From contig NZ_CP141059.1 in the NCBI RefSeq assembly GCF_034661235.1, positions 682,001 through 746,000 on the forward strand: a stretch of 64,000 nt of DNA. The letters run 5' to 3'. The translations under genes were made by a program, and so were the position numbers. Positions 31,129 to 40,589 of the stretch are shown here, in pieces. The notes beneath the pieces are model-generated. The model was given only the letters and a program-made list of their open reading frames with translations. It was not told the DNA's origin and ran no database searches. Within the stretch, counting starts at the first letter, position 1, and each line of letters begins with the position of its first letter. The DNA is from Nocardioides bizhenqiangii (GTDB lineage Bacteria; Actinomycetota; Actinomycetes; Propionibacteriales; Nocardioidaceae).

Positions 31129-34125
31129 GTGTCGTATTCACGTTGGACGAAGGTGCGCAACCGCACCCTCACCGCTCTCGCGGCAGTCGGCTTGGTGGCA
31201 GCAACCCTGACCATCGCCGCACCCGCACAAGCCGCACCTGACCCCGTGCAAGATCGCACGTACAAGGACGGCAACTACCTCGTCATGCTGGTCGACACCC
31301 CGGCCGGCGCCTACCCCGGTGGCATCAGGGGTTACGCCAGGACCCGGCCGGCGCCGGGCAAGAAGTTCGACGCCACGTCGTCCGCGGCCGTCAAGTACCG
31401 CGCGTTCCTCAAGGCGAAGCACAACCGCCTCCTCAACAGGGTCGGCGCCGAGTCCTACTACGACTACACCGTCGCCCTCAACGGCTTCGCCGCCCACCTG
31501 ACGTCGAAGCAGGCGGAGACGCTCGCCAAGACGCCCGGCGTCCTGGCCGTGGTCCCCGACGCGATCCGCAAGCCGGACACGTTCAACAGCCCCGAGTTCC
31601 TCGGACTCCGCGACCAGGGCAGCCTCTGGGACCAGGTCGGCGGCCAGTCGAACGCCGGCAAGGGCGTCATCGTCGGCGTCCTCGACACCGGCATCTGGCC
31701 CGAGAGCAAGTCCTTCGCCGGCAAGTTCGTCAAGCGCAACGCCGCTGGCCAGATCATCCCCGGCCAGGGCATCCGCGCCACCTGGCGCGGCATCTGCCAG
31801 GAGGGCGAGCGCTGGAACGCCCAGGACTGCAACGACAAGCTGATCGGCGCCCGCTACTACGTCGCCGGCTTCGGCAAGCGCGACGTGGACCCCTCCGACT
31901 TCTTCTCCCCGCGTGACGCGGACGGCCACGGATCGCACACCGCGTCCACCGCCGCCGGCAACGCGGTCCCCGACGTGAACGTCGACGGCAAGGAGTTCGG
32001 TGACATCAGCGGTATGGCGCCGGCGGCCGACATCGCGGCGTACAAGGTCTGCTGGACCGGCCATATCAAGCGCGGCATCCCGGACGGCTGCTCGAACTCC
32101 GACTCGGCTGCTGCGGTCGACCAGGCCGTGATCGACGGCGTCGACGTGCTGAACTACTCGATCGGCGGCACCAGCGAGCCTGGCACCTTTGACGCGGTCG
32201 ACGTGGCGTTCTTGTTCGCCGCAGAGGCCGGCGTCTTCGTCGCCACCTCTGCGGGCAACAACGGCCCGAACGCCAGCACGCTCGGCAAGTGGCCCACCCC
32301 GTGGACCACCGGCGCCGCTGCGAGCACCCACTGGATCGCGGAGCAGAAGCTCGTCCTCGGCAACGGCGACGAGTACATCGGCTCCTCGACGACGGGCAGC
32401 CTGACCACTCCCACTCCGATGGTCGCGGCCCGGGCGTCCGGTGCGGCCGGGGTCCCGGCCAACAACGCCGCGCTCTGCCTCCCCGGCAGCCTCGACCCGG
32501 CCAAGGTCAGCGGGAAGCTCCTCGTCTGCGAGCGAGGAACCAACGCCCGCATCGAGAAGTCGTTCGTCGCTCGCGACGCCGGCGCCGTGGGCATGGTTCT
32601 CGTGAACCCGACGCCGAACTCGCTGAACGGTGACCTGCACGCGATCCCGACGGTGCACATCGGCAACGAGGCGTACGACCCGCTGTACGACTACCTCGAC
32701 ACCGCCAACCCGGTCGGCAGCATCGTGCCGCTCGCGCCCGGCGAGTCGACGACCGAGGTGCCCGAGGTGGCTGCCTTCTCGTCGCGTGGTCCGTCGATCA
32801 CCACGAGCGGCGACATCCTCAAGCCGGACATCTCGGCCCCGGGTGTCGACGTACTGGCTGCGGTCTCCCCGGTGGGACCGACCCACTACGGCCGCAACTA
32901 CGACCTGATCTCCGGTACGTCGATGGCGTCGCCGCACATCGCCGGTCTGGGTGCTCTGCTCTACCAGAAGCACAACGACTGGAGCCCGATGATGATCAAG
33001 TCGGCGCTGATGACGACGGCTGTCGACCACGCATCGACCGGTGCGGAGGACGGCGGGGTCTTCGCCCAGGGCGCGGGCTTCGTCCAGCCGAACCCTGCCG
33101 GTGACCCGGGCATCGTGTTCGACAGCGGTCTCATCGACTGGCTGGGCTACCTCGAGACGGTCGTGGGTGACCTCGACGCGTCGTTCGGCACCACGATCCC
33201 GACCGTGGACGGCAGCCAGCTCAACCAGGCGTCGATCGCGCTCGGCAGCCTGACCGGTGTCGAGACGGTGGTCCGGACCCTCACCAACGTGAGCGACCAG
33301 ACCGAGACCTACACGCCGTCCGCCGACATCGACGGGATCTCGGTCGAGTTCGACCCGGCGACCGTCACGATTCCGGCAGGCGAGTCGCGGGACGTCGAGA
33401 TCACGTTCACCCGTGAGGACGCGGCAGCAGGTGAGTACGCCACCGGCAGCCTGACCTGGGACGGCGACAACGGCCACAGCGCGCGGATGCCGCTTGCGGT
33501 GCGTCCGGTCGACATCGCCGCCCCGGCAGAGGTCACCGGAGACGGCGCCTCGGGCAGCGTGGAGATCGAGACGACCGCCGGCTTCAGCGGGACCCTGGGC
33601 ACCGAGGTGCACGGGCTCGTCGGAGCGACTCCGTCCGCGGAGTCGGTGACGGTCGGACCGTTCGACGACGCGAACCCGGTGGCAGACGCTGACACCGATC
33701 GCTTCGAGGTGACGGCCACCGGCGCCAAGGCGATCAGGTTCGACGTCGACGGGGCGGCCAGTGCCGACCTCGACCTCTGGGTCTACCAGGTGGTCGACGG
33801 CGAGGAGGAGCTCATCGACCTCAGCGCCGACGGTGACGCCGACGAGACCGTGACCCTGCGTGACCCGGAGGACGGCACGTACGTCGCCTACGTCAACGGG
33901 TTCGCCGGCGACGGCAACTACCAGTGGACCCAGTGGGTCGTCGGAGACGCCGACGCGGGCAACCTCGTCGTCACTCCCGACAGCCAACCCGTCACCGTGG
34001 GCGAGACCGTCACCTTCGACGCGTCCTGGAGCGGGCTGGACACCACGAAGCGCTGGTTCGGTGTGATCGGCTGGACCAGGGACGGCGCCGAGGAAGTCGG
34101 CGGCACGCTGGTCTCCATCGGCTGA
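31129..34125 (+). CDS. Secreted subtilisin-like serine protease (S8) with PA domain
   Basis: A protein of 998 residues. A signal peptide (ending PAQAA, about residue 36) is followed by an inhibitor I9 propeptide (NYLVMLVDTPAGAY ... ALNGFAAHLTSKQAE). The catalytic S8 domain has Asp in GVLDTGIWPES (about 186), His in DGHGSHTASTAAG (about 266), oxyanion Asn in TSAGNNGP and Ser in GTSMASPHIAG (about 597). A PA domain is inserted before the Ser, as in plant-type subtilases (ERGTNARIEKSFVARDAGAV). C-terminal beta domains follow. The GTG at 31129 has GGAGG upstream. The protein is exported and probably degrades environmental proteins; a hairpin follows the stop. Confidence 0.93.
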   Translation: MSYSRWTKVRNRTLTALAAVGLVAATLTIAAPAQAAPDPVQDRTYKDGNYLVMLVDTPAGAYPGGIRGYARTRPAPGKKFDATSSAAVKYRAFLKAKHNRLLNRVGAESYYDYTVALNGFAAHLTSKQAETLAKTPGVLAVVPDAIRKPDTFNSPEFLGLRDQGSLWDQVGGQSNAGKGVIVGVLDTGIWPESKSFAGKFVKRNAAGQIIPGQGIRATWRGICQEGERWNAQDCNDKLIGARYYVAGFGKRDVDPSDFFSPRDADGHGSHTASTAAGNAVPDVNVDGKEFGDISGMAPAADIAAYKVCWTGHIKRGIPDGCSNSDSAAAVDQAVIDGVDVLNYSIGGTSEPGTFDAVDVAFLFAAEAGVFVATSAGNNGPNASTLGKWPTPWTTGAAASTHWIAEQKLVLGNGDEYIGSSTTGSLTTPTPMVAARASGAAGVPANNAALCLPGSLDPAKVSGKLLVCERGTNARIEKSFVARDAGAVGMVLVNPTPNSLNGDLHAIPTVHIGNEAYDPLYDYLDTANPVGSIVPLAPGESTTEVPEVAAFSSRGPSITTSGDILKPDISAPGVDVLAAVSPVGPTHYGRNYDLISGTSMASPHIAGLGALLYQKHNDWSPMMIKSALMTTAVDHASTGAEDGGVFAQGAGFVQPNPAGDPGIVFDSGLIDWLGYLETVVGDLDASFGTTIPTVDGSQLNQASIALGSLTGVETVVRTLTNVSDQTETYTPSADIDGISVEFDPATVTIPAGESRDVEITFTREDAAAGEYATGSLTWDGDNGHSARMPLAVRPVDIAAPAEVTGDGASGSVEIETTAGFSGTLGTEVHGLVGATPSAESVTVGPFDDANPVADADTDRFEVTATGAKAIRFDVDGAASADLDLWVYQVVDGEEELIDLSADGDADETVTLRDPEDGTYVAYVNGFAGDGNYQWTQWVVGDADAGNLVVTPDSQPVTVGETVTFDASWSGLDTTKRWFGVIGWTRDGAEEVGGTLVSIG

Positions 34126-34140
34126 GGCCTGCACAACCGG

Positions 34141-34172
34141 AGAGGGGTCTCGTCTGCGGACGGGGCCCCTCT
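34141..34172 (+). terminator. Terminator hairpin after the S8 protease
   Basis: AGAGGGG / CCCCTCT pairs around an 18-base loop, 16 bp after the stop. Confidence 0.55.
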
Positions 34173-34277
34173 TCGGTGCCGCGCTCCCGCGCGACCTAGC
34201 GATAGCCGAGTAGTTCGCGAGGATGAACTTCGGGCGTCAACGGCATGGCCTGCGCTCGAGCGGGCGATCTTGGGGCT

Positions 34278-35480
34278 ATGACCCAGCAACCCACCTGGCA
34301 CCCCGGCGCTCCTCCGCCCCCGCAGCGCAAGCGGGGATGGCTCGTCGGCCTGCTGGTGGCCGGCGTCGTCGTACTCCTCGCCCTGGTGGTCGCCGTCGCG
34401 ATCGTCGTCGTCCGTCCGTGGGAGGACGACGACACGGCCGCCGACGCGAAGCCGGAGCCCCCGCCGCCGGGCGAGATCGCTGGTGACATCGACGGGGACG
34501 GCCTCGGTGACGCGGTTGCCGTGTACGCCGACCTGGAGGACCTGTCCACCTCCACCCACATCTGGAGCAGCACCGGTTCGTCGTTCGAGGGGCCGATGTC
34601 GGAGGACCTGCCGTTCGGCTCTGCAGACGAGCCGCTCATCGGAGACTGGGACGGCGACGGCGCGCGCACCGTGATCGGCTGGGATCCGGTGTCCGGGAAC
34701 ATCCGGGCCTGGGACGAGTCCTTCGACGACGTCGAGTTGACCGACGTCGGCGGCGACGACGACTTCTCCCTGGTCGCCGGCGACTTCGACGGGGACGGTC
34801 GGACGGACCTCGCGGCGTCCGACAGCGAGACGGACGGCGAGATCACGATCTTCGTGCTCCTCAGCAACGGCGACGGCTTCGATGCGCCTGCGGAGTGGGT
34901 GACCGTGGGTGACCTCGAGGGCTCCGGCAGCGTGCTGGCGCCGGGAGACTTCAACGCGGACGGCGTCGACGACCTGCTCGCGTTCGTCGACTCGCCCTTC
35001 AACGGGACAGCCGAGGAGTCCGCAGACGCCTGGGACACGACCCTCCTGACGTCGACCGGGACGTCCTTCGAGGTGGGTGAACTGGCCGCCGCTCCGGAGG
35101 TCGACCTCGAGGAGTACGAGGCGCTGGTCGGGGACTTCGACGGCAGCGGACGGCCGCAGGTCCTCTCGCAGGAGTACGACGACGACACGACGTCGGTGCG
35201 CGTGTTCACCTGGGACGGCGCGGCGTTGCAGGAGGACCTGGCCTTCCAGGTCGACACCAACACCGCTGACGGCGAGCTCGTCGAGACCGTGAGCCTGAGC
35301 GTGAGCGACGTCGACGGCGACGGCCTCGACGACCTGGTCGGGATCGCTCGCGACACCGATCGCGAAGAGACCGGCGTCGTCGTCTTCCGGTCGACCGGCG
35401 CCGGGTTCGCCGAGGGCGAGACATGGGGTGAGGTCCCGGACTGCGACAACTGCACCTCGTGGATGGCGCGGGGGCGGTAG
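34278..35480 (+). CDS. Membrane-anchored FG-GAP/VCBS repeat protein
   Basis: A protein of 400 residues. A Pro-rich cytoplasmic N terminus and one transmembrane helix (LVGLLVAGVVVLLALVVAVA, about residues 22-45) precede an acidic extracellular part. That part carries repeated Ca-binding-like D-x-D-x-D-G motifs: GDIDGDGLGDAV, GDFDGDGRTDLA, GDFNADGVDDLL and SDVDGDGLDDLV, as in FG-GAP beta-propellers. It probably mediates surface binding. The ATG at 34278 starts MTQQPTWHPG. No functional partner is evident. Confidence 0.8.
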   Translation: MTQQPTWHPGAPPPPQRKRGWLVGLLVAGVVVLLALVVAVAIVVVRPWEDDDTAADAKPEPPPPGEIAGDIDGDGLGDAVAVYADLEDLSTSTHIWSSTGSSFEGPMSEDLPFGSADEPLIGDWDGDGARTVIGWDPVSGNIRAWDESFDDVELTDVGGDDDFSLVAGDFDGDGRTDLAASDSETDGEITIFVLLSNGDGFDAPAEWVTVGDLEGSGSVLAPGDFNADGVDDLLAFVDSPFNGTAEESADAWDTTLLTSTGTSFEVGELAAAPEVDLEEYEALVGDFDGSGRPQVLSQEYDDDTTSVRVFTWDGAALQEDLAFQVDTNTADGELVETVSLSVSDVDGDGLDDLVGIARDTDREETGVVVFRSTGAGFAEGETWGEVPDCDNCTSWMARGR

Positions 35481-35534
35481 GCCCGCGCCACGCGAGCTTC
35501 AACGAGAACGGCGTCGTCCGGCTGCGCGGGCAGG

Positions 35535-36176
35535 CTACGCGGGCGAGACCTGCACGACGTAGGCGTCGTGGTCGGAGAGCAACCCGTGCTGGTCCTCGGC
35601 ACGATGCTGCCCGGCAGCGCACACGGTCCAATGCGCCGGGACGGCGACGTGGTCGATCGATTTGTCGTTGCCGGCCTGGATGTCGAGATGTTCCGTCGCG
35701 ATCCTCAGCTGCAGGCGGTCGGCCGCCTTCCGCAGGACCTCGCGGGACCCTCGGGCTCCCGTATATCCGCGGGGTGCGAACGACGCGTTCCAGTCGCCAC
35801 CCCAGATCAGCGGCTCGACCTCGATGATGGAATCAACGGCGTACGAGATCCGGCCGTGGCTGTCATCCCCGCCCCACGGGTAGTAGGGCCGCGACCCCTG
35901 CCATGGCAGGACCGACGAGCAAACGCGGAGGCCTTCCACCTCGGCGAGCGCCGCGGCCGGGTGCGGGTCAGGGAGACGCCAGAGGTCGGGGGCGTAGACC
36001 GCTGCCCATGACTGGCCCGGCGCCATCTTGTGTGATGAGTGGTGACCGACCATGCCGCGGAGGTCCACCTCCGGCGGGACCTCCGTCAGGAGCAGGACGT
36101 CGCACTCGAGCCGCTCGAGGAAGTCTCGGTGTCGGGACGTCCACCGCGCGTCGAGGTTCCACGTGCCGATGCGCAT
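35535..36176 (-). CDS. Endonuclease/exonuclease/phosphatase (EEP) family protein
   Basis: A protein of 213 residues, short for the family. Fold markers are MRIGTWNLDARW (strand 1 with Asn), VLLLTEVPP (metal-binding Glu), WGGDWNASF (D-x-N) and LLSDHDAYVVQV (terminal SDH). All catalytic elements of Mg-dependent EEP phosphodiesterases are present. The substrate could be DNA, RNA or a phospho-lipid/sugar. The ATG at 36176 begins the conserved strand directly. It is divergent from the NYN gene, with a 120-bp shared promoter region. Confidence 0.8.
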   Translation of the reverse strand: MRIGTWNLDARWTSRHRDFLERLECDVLLLTEVPPEVDLRGMVGHHSSHKMAPGQSWAAVYAPDLWRLPDPHPAAALAEVEGLRVCSSVLPWQGSRPYYPWGGDDSHGRISYAVDSIIEVEPLIWGGDWNASFAPRGYTGARGSREVLRKAADRLQLRIATEHLDIQAGNDKSIDHVAVPAHWTVCAAGQHRAEDQHGLLSDHDAYVVQVSPA

Positions 36177-36296
36177 GCCGAAGGATGGCGCGAACGCCCG
36201 ACGGATCGATGTCTCCGCGCCGAGGTTGTGTCGGACGTATGCCACAGAGTGCAGCCAAGACCTCGCCACGACTCGGGCTGACACAAGGACATCGCC

Positions 36297-36767
36297 ATGG
36301 ACGTGCGCTTCGACTCCGGCAGCCGACGGCTCGTGCTGATCGACATCGAGAACGTCGCCGGCGGGCTCGTGTGCAGCGAAGAGACTGCCGAGCACGCCCG
36401 CGGCTCGATCGCTCAGGCGGTCGGCACACACCCGATGGATCAGGTCGTCGTGGCGACGTGCCACAAGGGCTACCAGCACGTCGCGTGGTGCTGGCCGAAG
36501 GCGCGGCGGCTCGTGCGGTCCGGCCCCGATGGCGCCGACCTCGAGCTTCTCGACGTCCTCCAGGAGGACGTGCCGGACCACTTCCGACACGTCGTGCTCG
36601 TCTCGGGAGACGGCATCTTCACCGACGCCGTCACCGAGCTCGGAAGTGGCGGCGTGCGCGTCACTGTCGCTGCTCGGCGCGGTCGCCTGAGCAAGCGGCT
36701 CCGGCTTGCTGCCGCAGAGGTGGTCTATCTCAACGGCATCTGGTCGTCGGAGCGCAGCGTCGGCTGA
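36297..36767 (+). CDS. NYN-domain (PIN-like) ribonuclease
   Basis: A protein of 156 residues. NYN-family signatures are LVLIDIENVAGG (first acidic residue with Asn) and HVVLVSGDGIFTDAV (second acidic pair), followed by VRVTVAARRGRLSKRL and YLNGIW. These proteins are predicted metal-dependent RNases. Its start ATG lies behind ACAAGGACATCGCC. It is divergent from the EEP gene. The tandem repeat cluster begins 25 bp after the stop. Confidence 0.8.
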   Translation: MDVRFDSGSRRLVLIDIENVAGGLVCSEETAEHARGSIAQAVGTHPMDQVVVATCHKGYQHVAWCWPKARRLVRSGPDGADLELLDVLQEDVPDHFRHVVLVSGDGIFTDAVTELGSGGVRVTVAARRGRLSKRLRLAAAEVVYLNGIWSSERSVG

Positions 36768-36791
36768 ACTTCGGTGACATGACGGTGGGGA

Positions 36792-37105
36792 CGGCGGCAG
36801 CAGCAGTTGCGGCGTCTCGATACGCCCTCGCGCCAGAGCGCTCGGACTACTCGACGACCGGGGGGGGTACCGGCGGTGGGGCCGGCGGCAGCAGCAGTTG
36901 CGGCGTCTCGATACGCCCTCGCGCCAGAGCGCTCGGACTACTCGACGACCGGGGGGTACCGGCGGTGGGGTCGGCGGCAGCAGCAGTTGCGGCGTCTCGA
37001 TACGCCCTCGCGCCAGAGCGCTCGGGCTACTCGACGAACGGGCCGCGCTCGGGCTACTCGACAACCAGCGCGGGCGGTCGGGCTACTCGACGACCGCGGA
37101 CCACA
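36792..37105. repeat. Tandem cluster of dispersed palindromic element, copies 6-8 plus partial units
   Basis: Three near-identical units of 91 and 89 bp begin at 36792, 36883 and 36972, each starting CGGCGGCAGCAGCAGTTGCG. Each contains the element as TCTCGATACGCCCTCGCGCC...CTACTCGACGACC. Truncated ends (GGGCTACTCGAC) follow at 37049 and 37080. The last one overlaps the 3' end of the SIS gene and supplies its stop codon. This fills the NYN-SIS interval. Confidence 0.85.
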
Positions 37106-38045
37106 GGTGGGCGGCGACCAGCTCGGGGATGAGGGTCTCGGTCAGCAGGCGGACGTCGTCGATGTCGTCGTGGGGATACCGGAAGGTGAGGGCGGCGTCG
37201 GGGAAGTCGCCGCCCACGGCGACGACCGTCGTGCCGCGGGGGCGGGTCCACTCGAGGATGCCGTCGTCCCAGCGGGAGCCGGCGAAGACGAGCAGGCGGT
37301 AGTCGGTGTTCTTGGTCAGGTAGACATCGACGTGCGCCCAGTCCCCGGCCTCGCACGCGACCGCGGGACGACGGGGGCCCTCGCGCAGCATCAGCGCACC
37401 CTGCTGGGCGGACGACATCCGCCGGGCAGGAGCGGCCAGGTGGGTGCCGTCGGGACCAGCCACCAGATCAGCAACGGCGGGCAGCCAGGCGTCGGCCGTC
37501 GACAGCAGGTGCTCGGACGCATCGGCGGCCTTCTCGACGAGGTCGGCGAGCGGGGCGAGCGGTCGCCCGGTCAGGCGTGCCTCGAGCGCGGAGAGCAGGA
37601 CCAGGGTGTGCTGGAAGCTGCGGCAGGCGACGCCGCCCTCCTCGACGCCGGCGTGCATCTGCACGGTGTGTGCGGCCCGCTCCGTCAGCGCCGAGGCGTC
37701 GGTGTTGGTCAGCGCGACCACCGTCGCGTACGGATGCGAGTCCAGAGCAGCGAGCGTCTCCCGGGAGCCGCCGGTGGCCGAGATCGCGACGACCGTCGTG
37801 CCCGGGCCCCACTGCGGCTGGAGGTCGCTGCTGGCGAGCTCGCACACCGCCCGCACCCCGTGGGCACGCAGCCGGGCGGCCGCCACGCCACCGGCGTACG
37901 CCGACGACCCCATCCCGAGCAGCACCACGCCGTCCACGCCGGGGGAGAGGAACGCCCACGGGTCCTCGCTGCGGAGGTGCGCGGCCAGGTCCCGCAGGGC
38001 GGCGGGCTTGCGCTGAAGGTCGGCGAGGAACAGGGCGGGATCCAT
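37083..38045 (-). CDS. SIS-domain sugar isomerase/deaminase-like protein
   Basis: A protein of 320 residues with two SIS domains, like the isomerase half of GlmS. The phosphosugar-binding signatures are VVLLGMGSSAYAGGVAAA (about residues 40-57) and VVAISATGGSRETLAAL, then LTNTDASALTERA. No glutaminase domain is present. It lies 1 bp after the sugar kinase stop, last in a TetR-glycosyltransferase-kinase-SIS operon, so an amino-sugar phosphate substrate is likely. Its C terminus (SAVVE, stop) is encoded by the end of a dispersed repeat. Confidence 0.8.
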   Translation of the reverse strand: MDPALFLADLQRKPAALRDLAAHLRSEDPWAFLSPGVDGVVLLGMGSSAYAGGVAAARLRAHGVRAVCELASSDLQPQWGPGTTVVAISATGGSRETLAALDSHPYATVVALTNTDASALTERAAHTVQMHAGVEEGGVACRSFQHTLVLLSALEARLTGRPLAPLADLVEKAADASEHLLSTADAWLPAVADLVAGPDGTHLAAPARRMSSAQQGALMLREGPRRPAVACEAGDWAHVDVYLTKNTDYRLLVFAGSRWDDGILEWTRPRGTTVVAVGGDFPDAALTFRYPHDDIDDVRLLTETLIPELVAAHLWSAVVE

Positions 38046-38046
38046 G

Positions 38047-39270
38047 TCAGCTCTCCTCGAGGGCCATCGGCAGCGCGGCTTCGGGCACGTAGGACCAGCG
38101 CGGCAGGTGGGTGGCGGCGTAGGTGAACTCGCGGCACACCTGCCGCAGCGCGAACGGCCGGAGCAGCCGCTTGTCCAGAAGAGCAGCGTCGCCGAGCCGC
38201 GCCCGATAGGCGTCAAGGAACGCCGCACGACCTGCTGCCGCCGCGGCCGTCACCGCTACGGGAGCGAGGTCGGGGTTGTGCTTGCGGGTGACGATGCCGG
38301 CGTGCGTGAACGACTGCGCCATCCCTGCCACGTCCAGCGCGGCCGGCTGCTCCCGGATCCGCTCGGCGGGCGCTACGACCGGGTTGCCGTCGAAGTCCGT
38401 CAGCCGGTAGTCGTACGGCGCCGCCCCTCCCGCGCGCAGCACCTGGCCCACGTGCAGGTCGCCGTGCACGCGCATCACCGAGCCGCCCTCGGGGATCTCG
38501 GCGAACGCCGCACGCACGGCGTCGGCCTGGCGGACCAGGAGATCGTGTGCCGCACCGTCGGTGACCTCGATCGCCCGCTCCAGGTCGGCGAAGGCACCCG
38601 AGCGCCAGGCCGCGACCTCGTCCGCCGACGCCGGCCGGGCAGTCGGTGCCAGCGCCCGGTGGAAGTCAGCGATCAGGCGCCCTACGGCTTCCCCGCCCCC
38701 GGCGGTCCCGGCTCGGACGTCCTCGACGGCCCAGGTCCAGCCGTCGACCGCGTCCGCGACGTACTCCGCGACGGTCGCGAGCAGCCGAGGCTCCGCCTCA
38801 GGAGACGGTGACCACTCGACGACGCCCCAGGGCTGCGGCATCCCGGTGAATCCCGCCGCCTCCAAACTTTCCAGCAGGGACGGCGCCGGGTGCCGGCCCT
38901 CGGGCACCTGGGTCATCCACTTGACCACCGCGGCGTCGCCGACGATCACGGACTCGTTGGTCTGGTCGACGGTCACGGCGCGCTCGCCCGACACCGCGAC
39001 TCCGCGCCAGGCCCGCACCCGGAACTTGCCGATCGCAGCGTCACCTTCGGCGAGGAGAGCCACCAGTCCCTCGGCCGCCCCGTCGCCCGCACCTGCGCGC
39101 GACTCGGCGACCAGCGGTACGACGTGCAGGCCGGCGTCCCCGTCAGCGACCACCGAGAGCGACAGGCCGTGCCCGAGCGGCAACGCATCGACCAGGGACG
39201 GCGACCCTGGAGGCGTCGCATCCCGGTAGTCGCCCGCCGCCGGCAGCAGAGCCGACCAGGAGAGGGTCAC
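38047..39270 (-). CDS. Maltokinase-like sugar kinase, probable glucosamine kinase
   Basis: A protein of 407 residues with an aminoglycoside-phosphotransferase/maltokinase fold. An N-terminal cap domain is followed by the catalytic loop MRVHGDLHVGQVL and the metal site YRLTDFDGNPVV. Length and motifs match actinobacterial maltokinase-like proteins, one branch of which was characterised as glucosamine kinases. The SIS neighbour favours that branch over maltokinase, and there is no treS or glgE nearby. GTG at 39270 overlaps the glycosyltransferase stop (GTGA). Confidence 0.75.
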   Translation of the reverse strand: MTLSWSALLPAAGDYRDATPPGSPSLVDALPLGHGLSLSVVADGDAGLHVVPLVAESRAGAGDGAAEGLVALLAEGDAAIGKFRVRAWRGVAVSGERAVTVDQTNESVIVGDAAVVKWMTQVPEGRHPAPSLLESLEAAGFTGMPQPWGVVEWSPSPEAEPRLLATVAEYVADAVDGWTWAVEDVRAGTAGGGEAVGRLIADFHRALAPTARPASADEVAAWRSGAFADLERAIEVTDGAAHDLLVRQADAVRAAFAEIPEGGSVMRVHGDLHVGQVLRAGGAAPYDYRLTDFDGNPVVAPAERIREQPAALDVAGMAQSFTHAGIVTRKHNPDLAPVAVTAAAAAGRAAFLDAYRARLGDAALLDKRLLRPFALRQVCREFTYAATHLPRWSYVPEAALPMALEES

Positions 39271-40580
39271 GCGCGGCTGCGGGCGTGCTCCAGGCCGACC
39301 CGCTCGATGATGTCGGCGCCCCGGGTGAGACCGTCGGCCGCCCGGATCCGCTTGCCGATCGCCTCCAGCCGCGCTCGCAGATCACCATCCGCGAGCAGCG
39401 TCTCGACCGCGCCCTCGAGCTGCTCGGGAGTGAACTCGTACGTCGCGAGCCGGATGCCGAACCCGAGCTCGTGCATGCGCTGCGCGTTGTCGTACTGGTC
39501 CCAGAACAGCGGCAGCAGCACCATCGGCTTGCCGAAGTGCAGCGCCTCGGTGGTCGTGTTGTTGCCGCCGTGGGTGATCACCAGGTCGACCTGCGGGATG
39601 ACCTTGGTCTGCGGCATCGTCTGCTCGCCGACCATGTTGTCCGGCAGCGTGATCTTGTCGGCCTGCGGGCCCTTGCTGACGATGAACCGGTGCCGGCTCC
39701 CGGCCAGCGAGTCCACCAGCCGCTGCATCAGCTCGACATCGGCGCCGCCCAGCGACCCGAGGGAGAGGTAGACGAGCGCGCTGTCGTCGGGACGGTCCGC
39801 AACAGCAGGCGGTACGACGTACTCCTCGTCGGTGAGGCGCACGCTGGAGTCGATCCGGTGCCAGCTGTCGCCGAGCGGCCGGGCGTCCGTGTAGTCGGCC
39901 TCCTCGGGGTAGACGTAGATGTTCGCGGCGTTGTCGCGCGGCATGAACTCCATGTCGGGCAGCGCCTCGGCGCCCTGCTCCTGCACCCAGGCGTTGAACG
40001 CCTCCCACATCTCCCGGTGGGTGCGCTCGAACTCGTCGCGGAAGGGCACCCAGCTGTCGGGCGCGTCCATCGGGAGTCCGGAAAGGCCCGGCGGGATCCC
40101 CGGCCCCGGGATCTCGAGCGGGTTGCACGACACGATCCGCACGAACGGCGCCCCGCTCGTCGCGAGTGCCGGGAACAGCACCACGTTGTCCTCGACGAGC
40201 ACGTCGGGGCGGACCTCCTCGACGATCGCCCGCAGCGCCGGCTCGCAGTACATCGCGCCGTCGATCAGCGCCTGGTAGGTCGGCTGGATGAACGTGGTCA
40301 GCTGCTCGGTGGTGGACTTCCGGAACTCCGGCGCGGTCTCGGCGATGAAGTCGGTCCAGAACTGACCGGCGTCCTCTCCGCCCCCGTCCGGGGACGGCGG
40401 TGCCAGATCGACCAGGCGCTCCTCGAAGCCGAGAGGCGACAGCTTCCCGGCCCACGACGCCTCGGACGCGAAGACCACCCGGTGGCCGCGCTTGAGCAGC
40501 AGGTCACCGAGCCCGATGCACTGGTTGGTCGGGCCGTAGGCGGACTCGGGGAGGAACAGGACGGTCAGCTGCTCGGGCAT
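39267..40580 (-). CDS. GT1-family glycosyltransferase (macrolide-GT/UGT-like)
   Basis: A protein of 437 residues with a GT-B fold. The N-terminal acceptor domain starts LTVLFLPESAYGPTNQCIGL, and the C-terminal nucleotide-sugar domain has VYLSLGSLGGAD and the donor-binding block ITHGGNNTTTEALHFGKP followed by FWDQYDNAQR. It transfers an activated sugar to a small hydrophobic acceptor. It lies 9 bp after the TetR stop and overlaps the sugar kinase start. The operon may build or recycle an amino-sugar-bearing metabolite. Confidence 0.88.
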   Translation of the reverse strand: MPEQLTVLFLPESAYGPTNQCIGLGDLLLKRGHRVVFASEASWAGKLSPLGFEERLVDLAPPSPDGGGEDAGQFWTDFIAETAPEFRKSTTEQLTTFIQPTYQALIDGAMYCEPALRAIVEEVRPDVLVEDNVVLFPALATSGAPFVRIVSCNPLEIPGPGIPPGLSGLPMDAPDSWVPFRDEFERTHREMWEAFNAWVQEQGAEALPDMEFMPRDNAANIYVYPEEADYTDARPLGDSWHRIDSSVRLTDEEYVVPPAVADRPDDSALVYLSLGSLGGADVELMQRLVDSLAGSRHRFIVSKGPQADKITLPDNMVGEQTMPQTKVIPQVDLVITHGGNNTTTEALHFGKPMVLLPLFWDQYDNAQRMHELGFGIRLATYEFTPEQLEGAVETLLADGDLRARLEAIGKRIRAADGLTRGADIIERVGLEHARSRA

Positions 40581-40589
40581 CTGGACTCC

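Noticed and set aside
36792..37040. Possible CRISPR array
   Set aside because: The unit is 90 bp with near-identical 'spacers', contains the same dispersed element found elsewhere, and no cas gene is present.
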